The notes under the pieces were generated by a model that searched no databases, was not told the DNA's origin, and was given only the letters and a program-made list of their open reading frames with translations. The position numbers were made by a program, and so were the translations under genes. DNA of 64,000 bases from Paractinoplanes brasiliensis (lineage in GTDB: Bacteria > Actinomycetota > Actinomycetes > Mycobacteriales > Micromonosporaceae), in assembly GCF_004362215.1 (NCBI RefSeq), contig NZ_SNWR01000001.1:434001-498000 (forward strand). Reading direction: 5' to 3'. This document shows positions 42,701 to 50,942 of the stretch, piece by piece (position 1 is the stretch's first letter; each line of letters starts with the position of its first letter).

Positions 42701-45700
42701 GACACGGGCGGCGTCGGCCTTGGGGCGCATCACCTCGGCCAGGCGTGCCTCGGTGAGCGACGGGAGGGTCGCGTCGGCCAGCACACCGGCGGCGTGCACC
42801 ACAGCGGTCAGGGGATGCCGATCGGGTACGGCGGCCAGCAGCCGGGCCAGCGCGTCCCGGTCGGCGACGTCGGCGGCCGCCACGGTGACCCGCGCGCCCG
42901 CCTCGGCCAGCGCGGCGGTCAGCTCGGCCGCGCCCGGTGCCGCCGAGCCGCTGCGGCTCACGAGCAGGAGATGCCGCACGCCGTACGCGGCAACCAGATG
43001 CCGAGCGATCAGGGCGCCGAGGCCGCCGGTACCGCCCGTGACGAGCACGGTCCCGTCCGGGTCGAGGCGCCGGACGTTCCCGGGGGTGGGACGGCGGCGG
43101 ACAAGTCGCGGCACGTGGAACTCGCCCGCCCGTACGGCGATCTGCGGCTCCTCCGTGGCGACAGCATCCGTCCCGTCGGTGTCGAGGTCGGCGACCAGCA
43201 CCCGGCCGGGGTACTCCGACTGGACCGAGCGGATGAGGCCCCAGACACCGGCGGCGTCGAGGTCGACATCGTCGGACGGGCGCACCGCCACGGCGTTCCG
43301 GGTGAGCAGGAGCAGGCGGCCGGGACGGTCCTCGGCCAGCCAGTCCCGCACGAGGCGCAGCACCTGCGCGGGGGTGGCCCCCGCGACGTCGGCGGTGACG
43401 ACGTCGCTCATGTCCGCGGGCTCGGCGGGCACGACCTTCCAGTCCACTGTGTACAGGTTGTCGGCCGGCAGCGGGCGCAGGGCCAGGGACCCCACCGATG
43501 CCACGGGGGCGCCGTCGGTTCCGGTCAGCACGAGTGTCGCGGTGCCGTCGGCGTCCGGCGTGATGCGGACCCGGAGCCGGGTCGCTGTGCTCGCGTGCAG
43601 GGTCACATCGCGCCAGCTGAACGGCAGGAGGACGGCCCCCGCGTCGAGGACGAGGGCGTGCAGAGCCGCGTCCAGCAGGGCCGGGTGGACGAGATACGGC
43701 TCGGTGCTCGCGCTCAGCTGGATCTCGGCATACGTCGACGCGCCGCGCCGCCACAGCGATGCGAGGCCCTGGAGGGCCGGTCCGTAGCCGTAGCCGAGTT
43801 CGGCCAGCCGTGCGTACACCTCCCCGACGGGTTCCGGCGTCGAGCCCTCGGGTGGCCAGGTGGCCGAGGCTTCCTCGGTGGGCGCTTCGGCGGGAGCCAG
43901 GACTCCGGCGGCATGCCGGATCCATTCCCGGTCCGTGCGGGCGTGGATCGTGAAGGTACGGCGTGCGGCGGCGTCCGGGGCGGCAACTTCCACCTGCAGC
44001 AGTACGGTCTTCCCGGCGAGCTCGATCGGCTGTTCCAGCGTCAGCTCGCCCACCCGCGGGGTGCCGATCCGGTCGCCCGCCGCGGCGGCCAGTTCGAGCA
44101 GGACGGTGGCCGGCACGAGGGTGGTCCCGGCGATCGTGTGGTCGGACATCCAGGCATGCGCGGTGGGCGTGATGCGCCCGGTGAAGACGACGGCGGCGTC
44201 CCCGGCGTGTTCCAGCACCGCGGTCAGCACCGGGTGGCCGGTGGGTTCGAGGCCCGGGGTACGGGCGGCGGGCGCCGACCAGAAATGTGTCCTCTCGAAG
44301 GCGTACGTGGGAAGTGGGGCCGGGGTGGCGCCGGGGAAGAACGAGCCGGCGCGCAGCGGTGCGCCGTTCACGTGGGCGCGGGCGATACCAGCGGTGAAAG
44401 TGTCGGCCTCGTCGCGCCCCGCGCGCATCAGGGAGACCGTCGTGACCGTACTCCCCAGGCCGTTCGCGGCCAGCGGGGCCAGGACGGCGTCCGGGCCGAC
44501 CTCGATGAGGACTGTCGCACCCAGGCCGGCCAGGCGGGCGGCGGCGTCGGCGAATCGGACGGTCTCGCGGATCTGCCGGGTCCAGTAGCCGGGCGAGGTC
44601 AGCTGCTCGGCGGTTGCCGTCTCGCCGGTGACGGTGGAGACGATCGGGATACGCGGCGGGCGGAACTCGATGCCGGCGGCGACGGCCTGGAAGTCGTCGA
44701 GGACGGCGTCCATGTGCGGGGAGTGGAAGGCGTGTTTCACGGCCAGGCGGCGTACGCGGCGGCCGGCCTCACGCCAGCGGGCGGCGACGCGCTCGACCTC
44801 GTCCTCGTCGCCCGACACCACGACCGAGCGAGGTGCGTTGATGGCGGCGAGACAGACCCGGTCCTCGTCCAGCGTCCGCCGGACCTCGTCGGGGTCGGCC
44901 TCGATCGCGGCCATGGCGCCGCCGCGGGTGGAGCCCATCAGCCGGCCGCGAGCCGCGACCAGCCGGGCGGCGGCGGCCAGCGGGAGCACACCGGCCACGT
45001 GGGCGGCGCTGATCTCGCCGATCGAGTGCCCGGCGAGCAGCCCGGGGACCGTGCCGTGGTGTTCCAGGAGCCGGAACAACGCCGTCTCCAGGGCGAACAG
45101 GGCGGGCTGGGTGTACGCGGTGAGGTGCAGCAGCCGTGCCCGAGGACTGCCCTCGGCGGCCCACATGACATCGCGCAGCGGCTCGTCGAGGAGTCCGTCG
45201 AAGGCGGCGCAGGCCTCGTCGAGGAAGGCGGCGAACACCGGGTACGCGGCAGCCAGGCGGCGTCCCATGCCGGCGTGCTGGGCGCCCTGGCCGGTGAGGA
45301 GGAAGGCAGTACGCCCGGAGCCGGCTGCCGAGCCGACGTGCAGGTTGGGTGCCGGGGCACCGGCCGCGAGGGCGCTGAGGCCGGCCCGAAGGTCGGGACC
45401 GAGAATCACGGCGCGGTGCTCGAAGGACGTACGGGTGGTGGCGAGGGCGAGGCCGATGTCCGCCGGGGACGCGTCGAGGTGGTCGCCCAGCCGGGTCGCC
45501 TGGGCGCGAAGGGCGGCTTCGGTCCGGGCGCTGAGAACCCAGGGGATGATGGCCGGGGTGGTGGTCCCCGCACCTGCCGGAGGCTCTTCCGCCTGCTCCA
45601 AAATCACATGCGCGTTCGTCCCGGAGATACCGAACGACGACACCCCCGCCCGCCGAACCCGACCCCTCACCGGCCAAACCCGCTCCCCCGACAACAACTC

Positions 45701-48700
45701 CAACCCACCAGCCACCCAATCCACCCGCGACGACGGCACCTCACCATGCAACGACCTCGGCAACACCCCCGACCTCAACGCCCCCACCATCTTGATGACA
45801 CCACCCACACCCGCCGCCGCCTGCGCATGCCCAATATTCGACTTCAACGAACCCACAAAAAACCCACCCGGCCGGCCATAAACCGCCGCCAACGCCCCCG
45901 CCTCAATCGGATCCCCCAACACCGTCCCCGTCCCATGCGCCTCCACCGCATCAACATCCCCCGGACCCAAACCCCCATCCACCAACGCCGCCCGCAACAC
46001 CGCCTCCTGCGACGGACCATGCGGCGCCGTCAAACCATTCGACGCACCATCCTGATTGACCGCCGAACCCCGAACCACCGCCCACACCCGATGACCACGC
46101 GCCCGCGCCACCGACAACCGCTCCACCAACAACAAACCCACACCCTCCGACCACCCCGTCCCATCCGCACCCTCCGCAAACGACTTACACCGCCCATCCA
46201 CCGACAACCCCCGCTGCCGCGAGAACTCCAGGAACATGCCGGGCGTGGCCATGACTGTGGCTCCCCCGGCCAGCGCCAGATCGCACTCACCGGAACGCAG
46301 CGAACGAACCGCCAGGTGCAAAGCGACCAGCGACGACGAACACGCCGTGTCGACGGTGATGGCCGGGCCGGTCAGGCCCAGCTGGTAGGCGATCCGGCCG
46401 GAGGCGACGCTCGGAGTGGTGCCGGTCAGCACGTGCCCGCGGGCAGTTTCGGGAGCATCGGCCATCCTCGGGCCGTAGTCCAGGGCGGTGGCGCCGACGA
46501 AGACACCGGTTCCGCTGCCCCGCAACGACGTGGGGTCGAGGCCGGCCCGCTCGACGGCTTCCCACGCGGTCTCCAGGAGCAGCCGCTGCTGCGGATCCAT
46601 CGCCTCGGCCTCGCGGGGCGAGATGCCGAAGAACGCCGCGTCGAACTCGCCGGCGTCGTACAGGAACCCGCCGTGCCGGGTTTGCGAGGCGGCGTAGACG
46701 TCGCCGAGGTCCCAGCCCCGGTTGGTGGGGAACGCGCCGACCGCATCCACCCCGTCGGCCACCAGCCGCCACAGATCCTCCGGCGACGACACCCCACCCG
46801 GGAAACGGCACGCCATCCCGACGATCGCGATCGGCTCGCCCGGATCGGCCGCGGCGGCCGGCTTCGGCTGGGCGGCAGTGGCGCCGCTCAGCCGGGCAGC
46901 GATGAACTCGGTTAGCGCGGCCGGCGTGGGGTGGTCGAAAAGGAGGCCGCTCGGCAGCGACAGGCCGGTGGCGTCGGCGAGGGCGGTACGCAGTTCGGTG
47001 GCCATCAGCGAGTTGACGCCGAGGTCGAGGAAGGGGGTGTGCGCCGGCACGCGTTCGCCGGGCCCGCTACCGAGCACGGCGGCAAGATGAGCGGCCACCA
47101 GCTCCTCCACGCCCAGCGCCGAATCGACGGACGCGACAGCGGCGGCAGGTGCGCCGGTGGGATTGTCGAACCAGTGAGGGCGGCGTTGGAAGGCGTAGGT
47201 GGGCAGTTCCACGCGGGGGGAATCGGGTTTGTCGAGGACGGTGGTCCAGTCGAGTGTGTGGCCTCGGACGTGGGCTCGGGCCACCGCTTCGAGGGCCGTG
47301 TTCGCGTCGGGGCGGCCGGACCGGAGCAGCGCGGCGGTGGCGGCTTCGCGGGCGCCGGCCGCCGCGTGGGCCGCCAGGACGCCGTCGGGGCCCAGCTCCA
47401 GGAAGGTGGTCACGCCCTCGGCCCGCAGGGTGCGGACCGCGTCGAGGAAGCGCACCGGTTGTCGTACCTGCCGGACCCAGTAGTCCGGCGAGGTCAGCTC
47501 GCCGGCCTGCACCAGCTCTCCGGTGACCGTGGAGACGATGGGGATGGTGGGCGACGCCAGGTCGAGCGCCGCCACGACCACCCGGAAGTCGTCGAGCATC
47601 GGGTCCATGTGCGGCGAGTGGAAGGCGTGGCTCACGTCGAGGCGCTTCGTCCGGTGGCCTCGGGCGGTCAGCTCGGCGGCGACGCGCTGGGCGGCCGCCT
47701 CGTCGCCGGAGATGACCACGGCATCGGGACCGTTGACGGCGGCGACCGCGAGCCGGCCCCGCTCGGCGGCGACCAGGTCACGTACCTCGTCCTCGGTCGC
47801 CCGTACCGAAATCATCACCCCACCCGCGGGAAGGGCCGACATCAGCCGCGCGCGGTCCGCGACCAGACGCGCCGCGGCGGGCAGTGACAGCACCCCGGCC
47901 ACGTGCGCGGCGCTGATCTCCCCGATCGAGTGGCCGGCCAGATAGTCCGGGCGCAGACCCCACGATGCGAGCAACCGGAACAGCGCCACCTCGACCGCGA
48001 AGAGGGCGGGCTGGGTGTACGCGGTACGGTCGAGATCCGGTCCGCCCTCGGCGATGACCGCGGCGATCGGCCGGTCCAGCAACGGATCCAGCGCGGCGGC
48101 GACCTCGTCGAAGGCCCTCGCGAAGCGGGGGAAGGCAGCGTGCAGGCCCATCCCCATGCCCACCCGCTGCGAGCCCTGCCCGGTGAAGAGGAAACCCAGC
48201 CGGCCCGGCGCCACCACCCCGGACACGACGCCGGCCGCGGGCTTGCCGGCCGCCACCGCTTCGAGTCCGGTCAGCAGCCCGTCGCGGTCGCCGGCGGTGA
48301 CGACAGCGCGGTGATCGAACACGGCCCGGTGGGTGACCAACGCGTGGGCCACGGCATCGGCCGGATGGTCGGTGGCGACCTCCCGCAGCCGCGCCGCCTG
48401 GGCTCGCAACGCCGCCGCGCTGTGCCCGGAGATCACCCACGACACCGGCCATTTCGGGGCGGTGGCGTCGCGGGATGCCGGGGCCGCGGGCGGCTCGGCC
48501 ACCACCACGTGGCAGTTGGCGCCGCCCATGCCGAACGAGCTGACGCCGGACACCAGCCGGCGATCCGGCCGCGGCCAGCCGGTCAGCCCGGTCTGGACCT
48601 GCAGTCCCAGCTCGTCGAGGGGGACGCCCGGCCCGGGGGCGGTGAAGTTCAGGCTGGCCGGGAGTTGCCGGTTGCGGATGCTCAGCAGCACCTTGATCAG

Positions 48701-49762
48701 TCCGGCGATGCCGGCGGCGCTCTCCAGGTGCCCGACGTTGGTCTTGACCGAGCCGACCCGCAGGCGTGGCCCGTCGCCGCGCCCGGATCCGAGCACGGCT
48801 CCCAGCGCCGCGGCCTCGACCGGGTCGCCGGCGGGGGTGCCGGTGCCGTGCAGTTCGACGTACTGGACGTCGTCGGGGACGATGCCGGATCGTCCGTACG
48901 CCTCCCGGATCGCCTCCTCCTGCCCGGCCCGGCTGGGCGTGGTGAGCCCGTCGGTGGCGCCGTCGTTGTTGACCGCGCTGCCGAGGATCACGCCGTGGAT
49001 CCGGTCGCCGGCGGCCAGCGCGTCACTCAGCGGCTTGAGGATGACGACGGCGCCGCCCTCGCCGGGCACGAAGCCGTTGGCCCGGGCGTCGAGCGCGTAC
49101 GTCGTGCCGTCCGGCGACAGGGCGCCGAAACGCTGCTCGGCCAGCACGTTGCCGGACAGCAGGTTGAGGTTCACACCGGCGGCGATGCCGAGGGTGGACT
49201 CGCCGCTGTGCAGGCCGGTGCAGGCCAGGTGGACCGCGGTCAGCGAGGACGACTGGGCGGTGTCGACGACCAGGCTCGGCCCGCGCAACCCCAGGTGGTA
49301 CGAGACCCGGTTGGCGATGATCCCGCGGTTGACGCCGGTCATGGTGTGCTGGGTGACGGCCGCCTCGCCCTGCTGATGCACCAGGGCGGCGTAGTCGTCC
49401 CGCAACGCGCCGACCACGACGGACGTACGGCTGCCGTGCAGTGCCGCCGGCACGATCCCGGCATCCTCCAGGGCCTCCCAGACCAGCTCCAGCACGAGCC
49501 GCTGCTGCGGATCCATGGCCGCGGCCTCACGGGGCGAGATGTGGAAGAACGCCGCGTCGAAATCCCCGACGGCGTCGAGGAAGCCGCCGCGCCGCGGCCC
49601 GGCCACCCCGTTCCAGCGCCCGGCGGGAGCCTCGCCGATCGCGCTGCGCCCATCGGCGAGCAGCCGCCAGTACGCCGCCGGGTCCGGCGCCTGCGGAAAC
49701 CGGCAGGCGATGCCGACGACGGCGATGGGCCCTGGGACGCGGTGGATGTTCTCAGCGGACAC
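36758..49762 (-). CDS. Type I polyketide synthase: KSQ loading module plus two DH-KR modules
   Basis: A 4334-residue PKS starting at GTG 49762 after GAGGAGG. Loading module: KS with Gln170 for Cys (DTAQSSS), AT (GHSIG, HAFH: malonyl), ACP (GVNSL). Module 1 (about 46.83-41.99 kb): KS (DTACSSS), AT (HAFH), DH (SDHTIAGTTLVP, DAALH), KR (GGTGGLG, LAD in place of LDD), ACP (LGFDSM). Module 2 (about 41.93-36.99 kb): KS, AT (HAFH), DH (ADHTVAGAVLVP), KR (GGTGTLG, LDD), ACP (LGFDSL), then a C-terminal docking helix. All domains appear active. KSQ should decarboxylate malonyl to acetyl, and each module should leave a double bond, predicting a hexa-2,4-dienoyl chain. The two KS domains share a near-identical 656-bp block. 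Confidence 0.96.
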   Translation of the reverse strand: MSAENIHRVPGPIAVVGIACRFPQAPDPAAYWRLLADGRSAIGEAPAGRWNGVAGPRRGGFLDAVGDFDAAFFHISPREAAAMDPQQRLVLELVWEALEDAGIVPAALHGSRTSVVVGALRDDYAALVHQQGEAAVTQHTMTGVNRGIIANRVSYHLGLRGPSLVVDTAQSSSLTAVHLACTGLHSGESTLGIAAGVNLNLLSGNVLAEQRFGALSPDGTTYALDARANGFVPGEGGAVVILKPLSDALAAGDRIHGVILGSAVNNDGATDGLTTPSRAGQEEAIREAYGRSGIVPDDVQYVELHGTGTPAGDPVEAAALGAVLGSGRGDGPRLRVGSVKTNVGHLESAAGIAGLIKVLLSIRNRQLPASLNFTAPGPGVPLDELGLQVQTGLTGWPRPDRRLVSGVSSFGMGGANCHVVVAEPPAAPASRDATAPKWPVSWVISGHSAAALRAQAARLREVATDHPADAVAHALVTHRAVFDHRAVVTAGDRDGLLTGLEAVAAGKPAAGVVSGVVAPGRLGFLFTGQGSQRVGMGMGLHAAFPRFARAFDEVAAALDPLLDRPIAAVIAEGGPDLDRTAYTQPALFAVEVALFRLLASWGLRPDYLAGHSIGEISAAHVAGVLSLPAAARLVADRARLMSALPAGGVMISVRATEDEVRDLVAAERGRLAVAAVNGPDAVVISGDEAAAQRVAAELTARGHRTKRLDVSHAFHSPHMDPMLDDFRVVVAALDLASPTIPIVSTVTGELVQAGELTSPDYWVRQVRQPVRFLDAVRTLRAEGVTTFLELGPDGVLAAHAAAGAREAATAALLRSGRPDANTALEAVARAHVRGHTLDWTTVLDKPDSPRVELPTYAFQRRPHWFDNPTGAPAAAVASVDSALGVEELVAAHLAAVLGSGPGERVPAHTPFLDLGVNSLMATELRTALADATGLSLPSGLLFDHPTPAALTEFIAARLSGATAAQPKPAAAADPGEPIAIVGMACRFPGGVSSPEDLWRLVADGVDAVGAFPTNRGWDLGDVYAASQTRHGGFLYDAGEFDAAFFGISPREAEAMDPQQRLLLETAWEAVERAGLDPTSLRGSGTGVFVGATALDYGPRMADAPETARGHVLTGTTPSVASGRIAYQLGLTGPAITVDTACSSSLVALHLAVRSLRSGECDLALAGGATVMATPGMFLEFSRQRGLSVDGRCKSFAEGADGTGWSEGVGLLLVERLSVARARGHRVWAVVRGSAVNQDGASNGLTAPHGPSQEAVLRAALVDGGLGPGDVDAVEAHGTGTVLGDPIEAGALAAVYGRPGGFFVGSLKSNIGHAQAAAGVGGVIKMVGALRSGVLPRSLHGEVPSSRVDWVAGGLELLSGERVWPVRGRVRRAGVSSFGISGTNAHVILEQAEEPPAGAGTTTPAIIPWVLSARTEAALRAQATRLGDHLDASPADIGLALATTRTSFEHRAVILGPDLRAGLSALAAGAPAPNLHVGSAAGSGRTAFLLTGQGAQHAGMGRRLAAAYPVFAAFLDEACAAFDGLLDEPLRDVMWAAEGSPRARLLHLTAYTQPALFALETALFRLLEHHGTVPGLLAGHSIGEISAAHVAGVLPLAAAARLVAARGRLMGSTRGGAMAAIEADPDEVRRTLDEDRVCLAAINAPRSVVVSGDEDEVERVAARWREAGRRVRRLAVKHAFHSPHMDAVLDDFQAVAAGIEFRPPRIPIVSTVTGETATAEQLTSPGYWTRQIRETVRFADAAARLAGLGATVLIEVGPDAVLAPLAANGLGSTVTTVSLMRAGRDEADTFTAGIARAHVNGAPLRAGSFFPGATPAPLPTYAFERTHFWSAPAARTPGLEPTGHPVLTAVLEHAGDAAVVFTGRITPTAHAWMSDHTIAGTTLVPATVLLELAAAAGDRIGTPRVGELTLEQPIELAGKTVLLQVEVAAPDAAARRTFTIHARTDREWIRHAAGVLAPAEAPTEEASATWPPEGSTPEPVGEVYARLAELGYGYGPALQGLASLWRRGASTYAEIQLSASTEPYLVHPALLDAALHALVLDAGAVLLPFSWRDVTLHASTATRLRVRITPDADGTATLVLTGTDGAPVASVGSLALRPLPADNLYTVDWKVVPAEPADMSDVVTADVAGATPAQVLRLVRDWLAEDRPGRLLLLTRNAVAVRPSDDVDLDAAGVWGLIRSVQSEYPGRVLVADLDTDGTDAVATEEPQIAVRAGEFHVPRLVRRRPTPGNVRRLDPDGTVLVTGGTGGLGALIARHLVAAYGVRHLLLVSRSGSAAPGAAELTAALAEAGARVTVAAADVADRDALARLLAAVPDRHPLTAVVHAAGVLADATLPSLTEARLAEVMRPKADAARVLHELTQGRDLAAFVLFSSVTGIVGTPGQANYAAANAVLDALAHHRAARGLTATSLAWGLWDATHGMGARLSEADLARWERAGVRPLNPAQGLALFDAALATGDPLVVPAVLEPSRLVRDDVPVPHLFRALVRPTARVVAAPKAAGWAARIAALPGPQRADAVAGLVRAEAAAVLGHTRTDAVDPRRSFNDLGFDSMAAVDLRNRLAAATGIRLTATAVFDHPTPERLGAHLLARVAEEKPAPRAAAVSPAGHDEPIAIVGMACRFPGGVSSPEDLWRLVADGVDAVGEFPANRGWDLDALYDPDPDRFGTSYTRHGGFLHDADMFDHDFFGLSPREATATDPQQRLLLETAWETFENAGIDPDSLRGSNTGVFTGAMYDDYASRLARTPDELEGFLLTGNLSSVLSGRLSYRYGLHGPSITVDTACSSSLVALHLAVRSLRSGECDLALAGGVTVMSSPRTFVEFSRQRGLSVDGRCKSFAEGADGTGWSEGVGLLLVERLSVARARGHRVWAVVRGSAVNQDGASNGLTAPHGPSQEAVLRAALVDGGLGPGDVDAVEAHGTGTVLGDPIEAGALAAVYGRPGGFFVGSLKSNIGHAQAAAGVGGVIKMVGALRSGVLPRSLHGEVPSSRVDWVAGGLELLSGERVWPVRGRVRRAGVSSFGISGTNAHVILEQAEEPPARTETTTPAAIPWIVTGATTEAVRAQAARLARNVEEHPEQSVTDIGFTLATGRALLGQGAVATGADRDSLLRGLIAIAEGVEPARHRGRPGRTAFLLTGQGSQRPGMGRELYATDPTFAAALDEICRHLDPHLPRPLKDVLFAPAGEDLLGRTEFTQPALFAVEVALCRLFDHYGLRPDYLLGHSVGEIVAACVAGVLDLPDACRLIAERGRLMQAARGGGAMVAVEAAEAEVRETLVPYGNRLSIAAVNGPRAVVISGDADAADEIAAAWRTRGVRTARLPVSHAFHSPHMDEVLDEFRTVAESLTFHPPRIPIVSNVTGDLARPEELASPDYWVRHIRQAVRFADGVRRLEREGVTDLIEIGPDPVLTSLARACLTEPDGEFIPTLRRNRSEAEGVARAVGLLRLRGATPDWPAVFPGARQVSLPTYAFQRERHWIDAPGADHPLLGPPVSLAGRDALVFSGRLSVRTHPWLADHTVAGAVLVPATAVVEMITSAGEQAGAPRVAELTLTRPLVLPAERAVQVQLTVAEVDESGYRPATLHARPDGGDHPWTQHAQGVVGPASAATGEGLTVWPPAATEVPLDGFYDTLAAAGYAYGPAFRCVRRVWRGDGELFAEVELPDAHRPGAGRYGLHPALLDAALHPLLLAGTEPLRLPFAWTGLIRYATGLTALRVRLRPAGTAEASLTLADATGAPVGTVDSVLLRPADRRTLTTATEGLHRLTWTPLPATDGSAPSAVGDPAAFFAALDAGAPVPATVVLDAVSEPGERDVAAAARAVAGRTLGVVQRWVSDARTTGATLVVATRGAVLTGDEEVTDLAAAGVWGLVRAAQTEHPGRIVLADLDTGEVPPGLAAAGEPQLAVRGGRLLAPRLTPARPDRGREPVRWDRGTVLITGGTGTLGLLLARHLVGEHGVRRLVLVSRSGAAAPGATGIAGAEVVYAAADVTDRNALSAVLAAIPAEHPLTAVVHAAGVLDDAPVTDLSEARLDAVLAAKAGAAWHLHELTKNLDLSAFILYSSVAGLLGTAGQAGYAAANSFLDALAQYRVARGLPAQSLAWGLWEQSSDLTRTLTETDRRRLARAGLRPLSTADALGLFDAAPSTGEAVVALTHLDGRGDHPLLRGPVARPAAPAIGGLTGIAGLPEADRGRVLADLVRGTVATVLGHGDRVAVHTDRSFRDLGFDSLTALELRNALARATGLDLPAGLVFDHPTPAAVVRHLADLVDAGRTPAGEPIAARLTALAAEIRRAAADPEAFGQIAAELHALLDVAAEAAGRPATAGAAVESASDEELFALINDFD
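40658..41313 (-). repeat. Near-identical KS segment, copy in module 2
   Basis: This 656-bp segment matches 45575-46230 base for base apart from a handful of differences (constant offset 4917). It encodes the KS region from SVDGRCKSF through HGTGT and KSNIGH to EQAEEPP. Its coding strand uses G- and T-ending codons (GGG, GTG, TTG, GGT) instead of the C-ending codons around it. A second shared patch lies at 41352-41444, matching 46269-46361. Confidence 0.9.
45575..46230 (-). repeat. Near-identical KS segment, copy in module 1
   Basis: Partner of 40658-41313. The flanks diverge sharply at both ends while keeping the reading frame. This is the pattern left by recent gene conversion or recombination between modules. 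Confidence 0.9.
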
Positions 49763-49787
49763 GGTGATCCTCCTCGACGCGGCTCGG

Positions 49788-50942
49788 CTACCAGTCGACG
49801 CGCAGCCGGACGAGGCCGCGGATGGACAGCCCCGACTTCCAGACCACGGCGTCGGGCGCGGTGGCCAGGCGTAGCCGGGGGAAACGGCGCAGCAGGTGGT
49901 CCAGGACGATCCGCAACTGGAGGCGGGCCAGTGGCGCACCGAGGCAGCGGTGCACCCCGTGCCCGAAAGTCAGGTGGACGGCGTCGCGGCCGTGCGGGTT
50001 GAGGTGTTCCGGCCGCGCCCAGATCTCGTCGTCCCGGTTGCCGTGCATCAGCGACACCACCACCGCCTCGCCGGCCTCGACGGTGACCGTGCCGAGCCGG
50101 ACCGGCGCCACGGCCACCCGGGGAAAGCTCAGCGGCGTGGCCGGCGTCAGACGCAGCAGTTCCTCCGCGGCCGGTTCCACGAGCGCGGGGTCGGCGCGCA
50201 GCTCGGCGAGGGCGGCCGGGTCCGACAGCAGCGCGAGCACCGAGAGCCCGATCTGGCCGACAGTGGTCTCGTACCCGGCCATCAGCAGGGTGAGGCCGAG
50301 CGTCAGCAGCTCGCCCATCGACAGCCGGCCCCGGTCGTGCGCCGCGATCAGCGCGGTCAGCAGGTCATCGTCGGTACGGCGGCGCTTCTGCTCGATCAGG
50401 TCGCCCATGTAGTCGACCAGTTCGAGGCGGCGGCGCGACTTCTCCTGCGGCGTGCTGGCCGAGATGTCGAAGAGCACCTCCACCCGGTCGCGGAACACGT
50501 CGCCGTCCTCCGGCGGGATGCCGACCACCGAGCACAGGACGGCCAGCGGCAGGGGCGTGGCGAGGCTCGCGATGAGGTCGGCGCCCGGCCCGGCGGCGGC
50601 GAGTGCGTCGAGGTGTTCGTCGGTGAGGCGTTCGACGTGAGGCGCCATCGCGGCGACCCGGTGGGTGCTGAAGGCGCCGCTCACCACCCGCCGCAGCCGG
50701 GCGTGTTCGGCGCCGTCCATGCTCATCATCGCGTCGGCGGCCGGCTGGGCGTCGTTGAATCGGGGCGCCCGCGGCCGGGTCGCCTCGGCCCGGCTGAACC
50801 GTTTGTCGGTGAGCACCAGGCGGCCGAGGGCGTAGTCGCGCACGAGCCACATCTTGTCGCCCATCGGCGTGACGATCGGGAGGACGCCGGCGCCGGCGGT
50901 CGTCAGGAACGCGGGGAGCGGTCCCAGGCCGTTGTCAGGCAT
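49788..50942 (-). CDS. Cytochrome P450
   Basis: A 384-residue bacterial P450. The heme ligand is Cys333 in FGHGVHRCLGAPLAR; the I-helix oxygen-activation motif is LLMAGYETTVG; ExxR is in PAAEELLRL. All are intact. It is a soluble class I type enzyme needing ferredoxin and reductase from elsewhere. Its ATG overlaps the thioesterase stop (ATGCCTGA) and it ends 25 bp before the PKS start, so it belongs to the assembly-line operon. Hydroxylation of the chain or of an amino acid is likely; a hydroxyl made here could be the site for the carbamoyltransferase or the substrate of the oxidase fusion (inference). Confidence 0.93.
   Translation of the reverse strand: MPDNGLGPLPAFLTTAGAGVLPIVTPMGDKMWLVRDYALGRLVLTDKRFSRAEATRPRAPRFNDAQPAADAMMSMDGAEHARLRRVVSGAFSTHRVAAMAPHVERLTDEHLDALAAAGPGADLIASLATPLPLAVLCSVVGIPPEDGDVFRDRVEVLFDISASTPQEKSRRRLELVDYMGDLIEQKRRRTDDDLLTALIAAHDRGRLSMGELLTLGLTLLMAGYETTVGQIGLSVLALLSDPAALAELRADPALVEPAAEELLRLTPATPLSFPRVAVAPVRLGTVTVEAGEAVVVSLMHGNRDDEIWARPEHLNPHGRDAVHLTFGHGVHRCLGAPLARLQLRIVLDHLLRRFPRLRLATAPDAVVWKSGLSIRGLVRLRVDW

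Noticed and set aside
38498..46915. A very long open frame on the plus strand, antisense to the large PKS
   Set aside because: It is an echo of strong GC3 bias; the translation is low-complexity and Arg/Gly/His-rich, with no domain, while the minus strand encodes intact PKS domains.
46840..48540. Missing reductive domains in the first PKS module as a deletion
   Set aside because: The KS-AT-ACP order is normal for a loading module.
49240..49270. Loss of the catalytic Cys in the first KS as a sign of a dead domain
   Set aside because: Cys to Gln in DTAQSSS with an adjacent AT and ACP at the N-terminus is the classic KSQ loading module, not decay.
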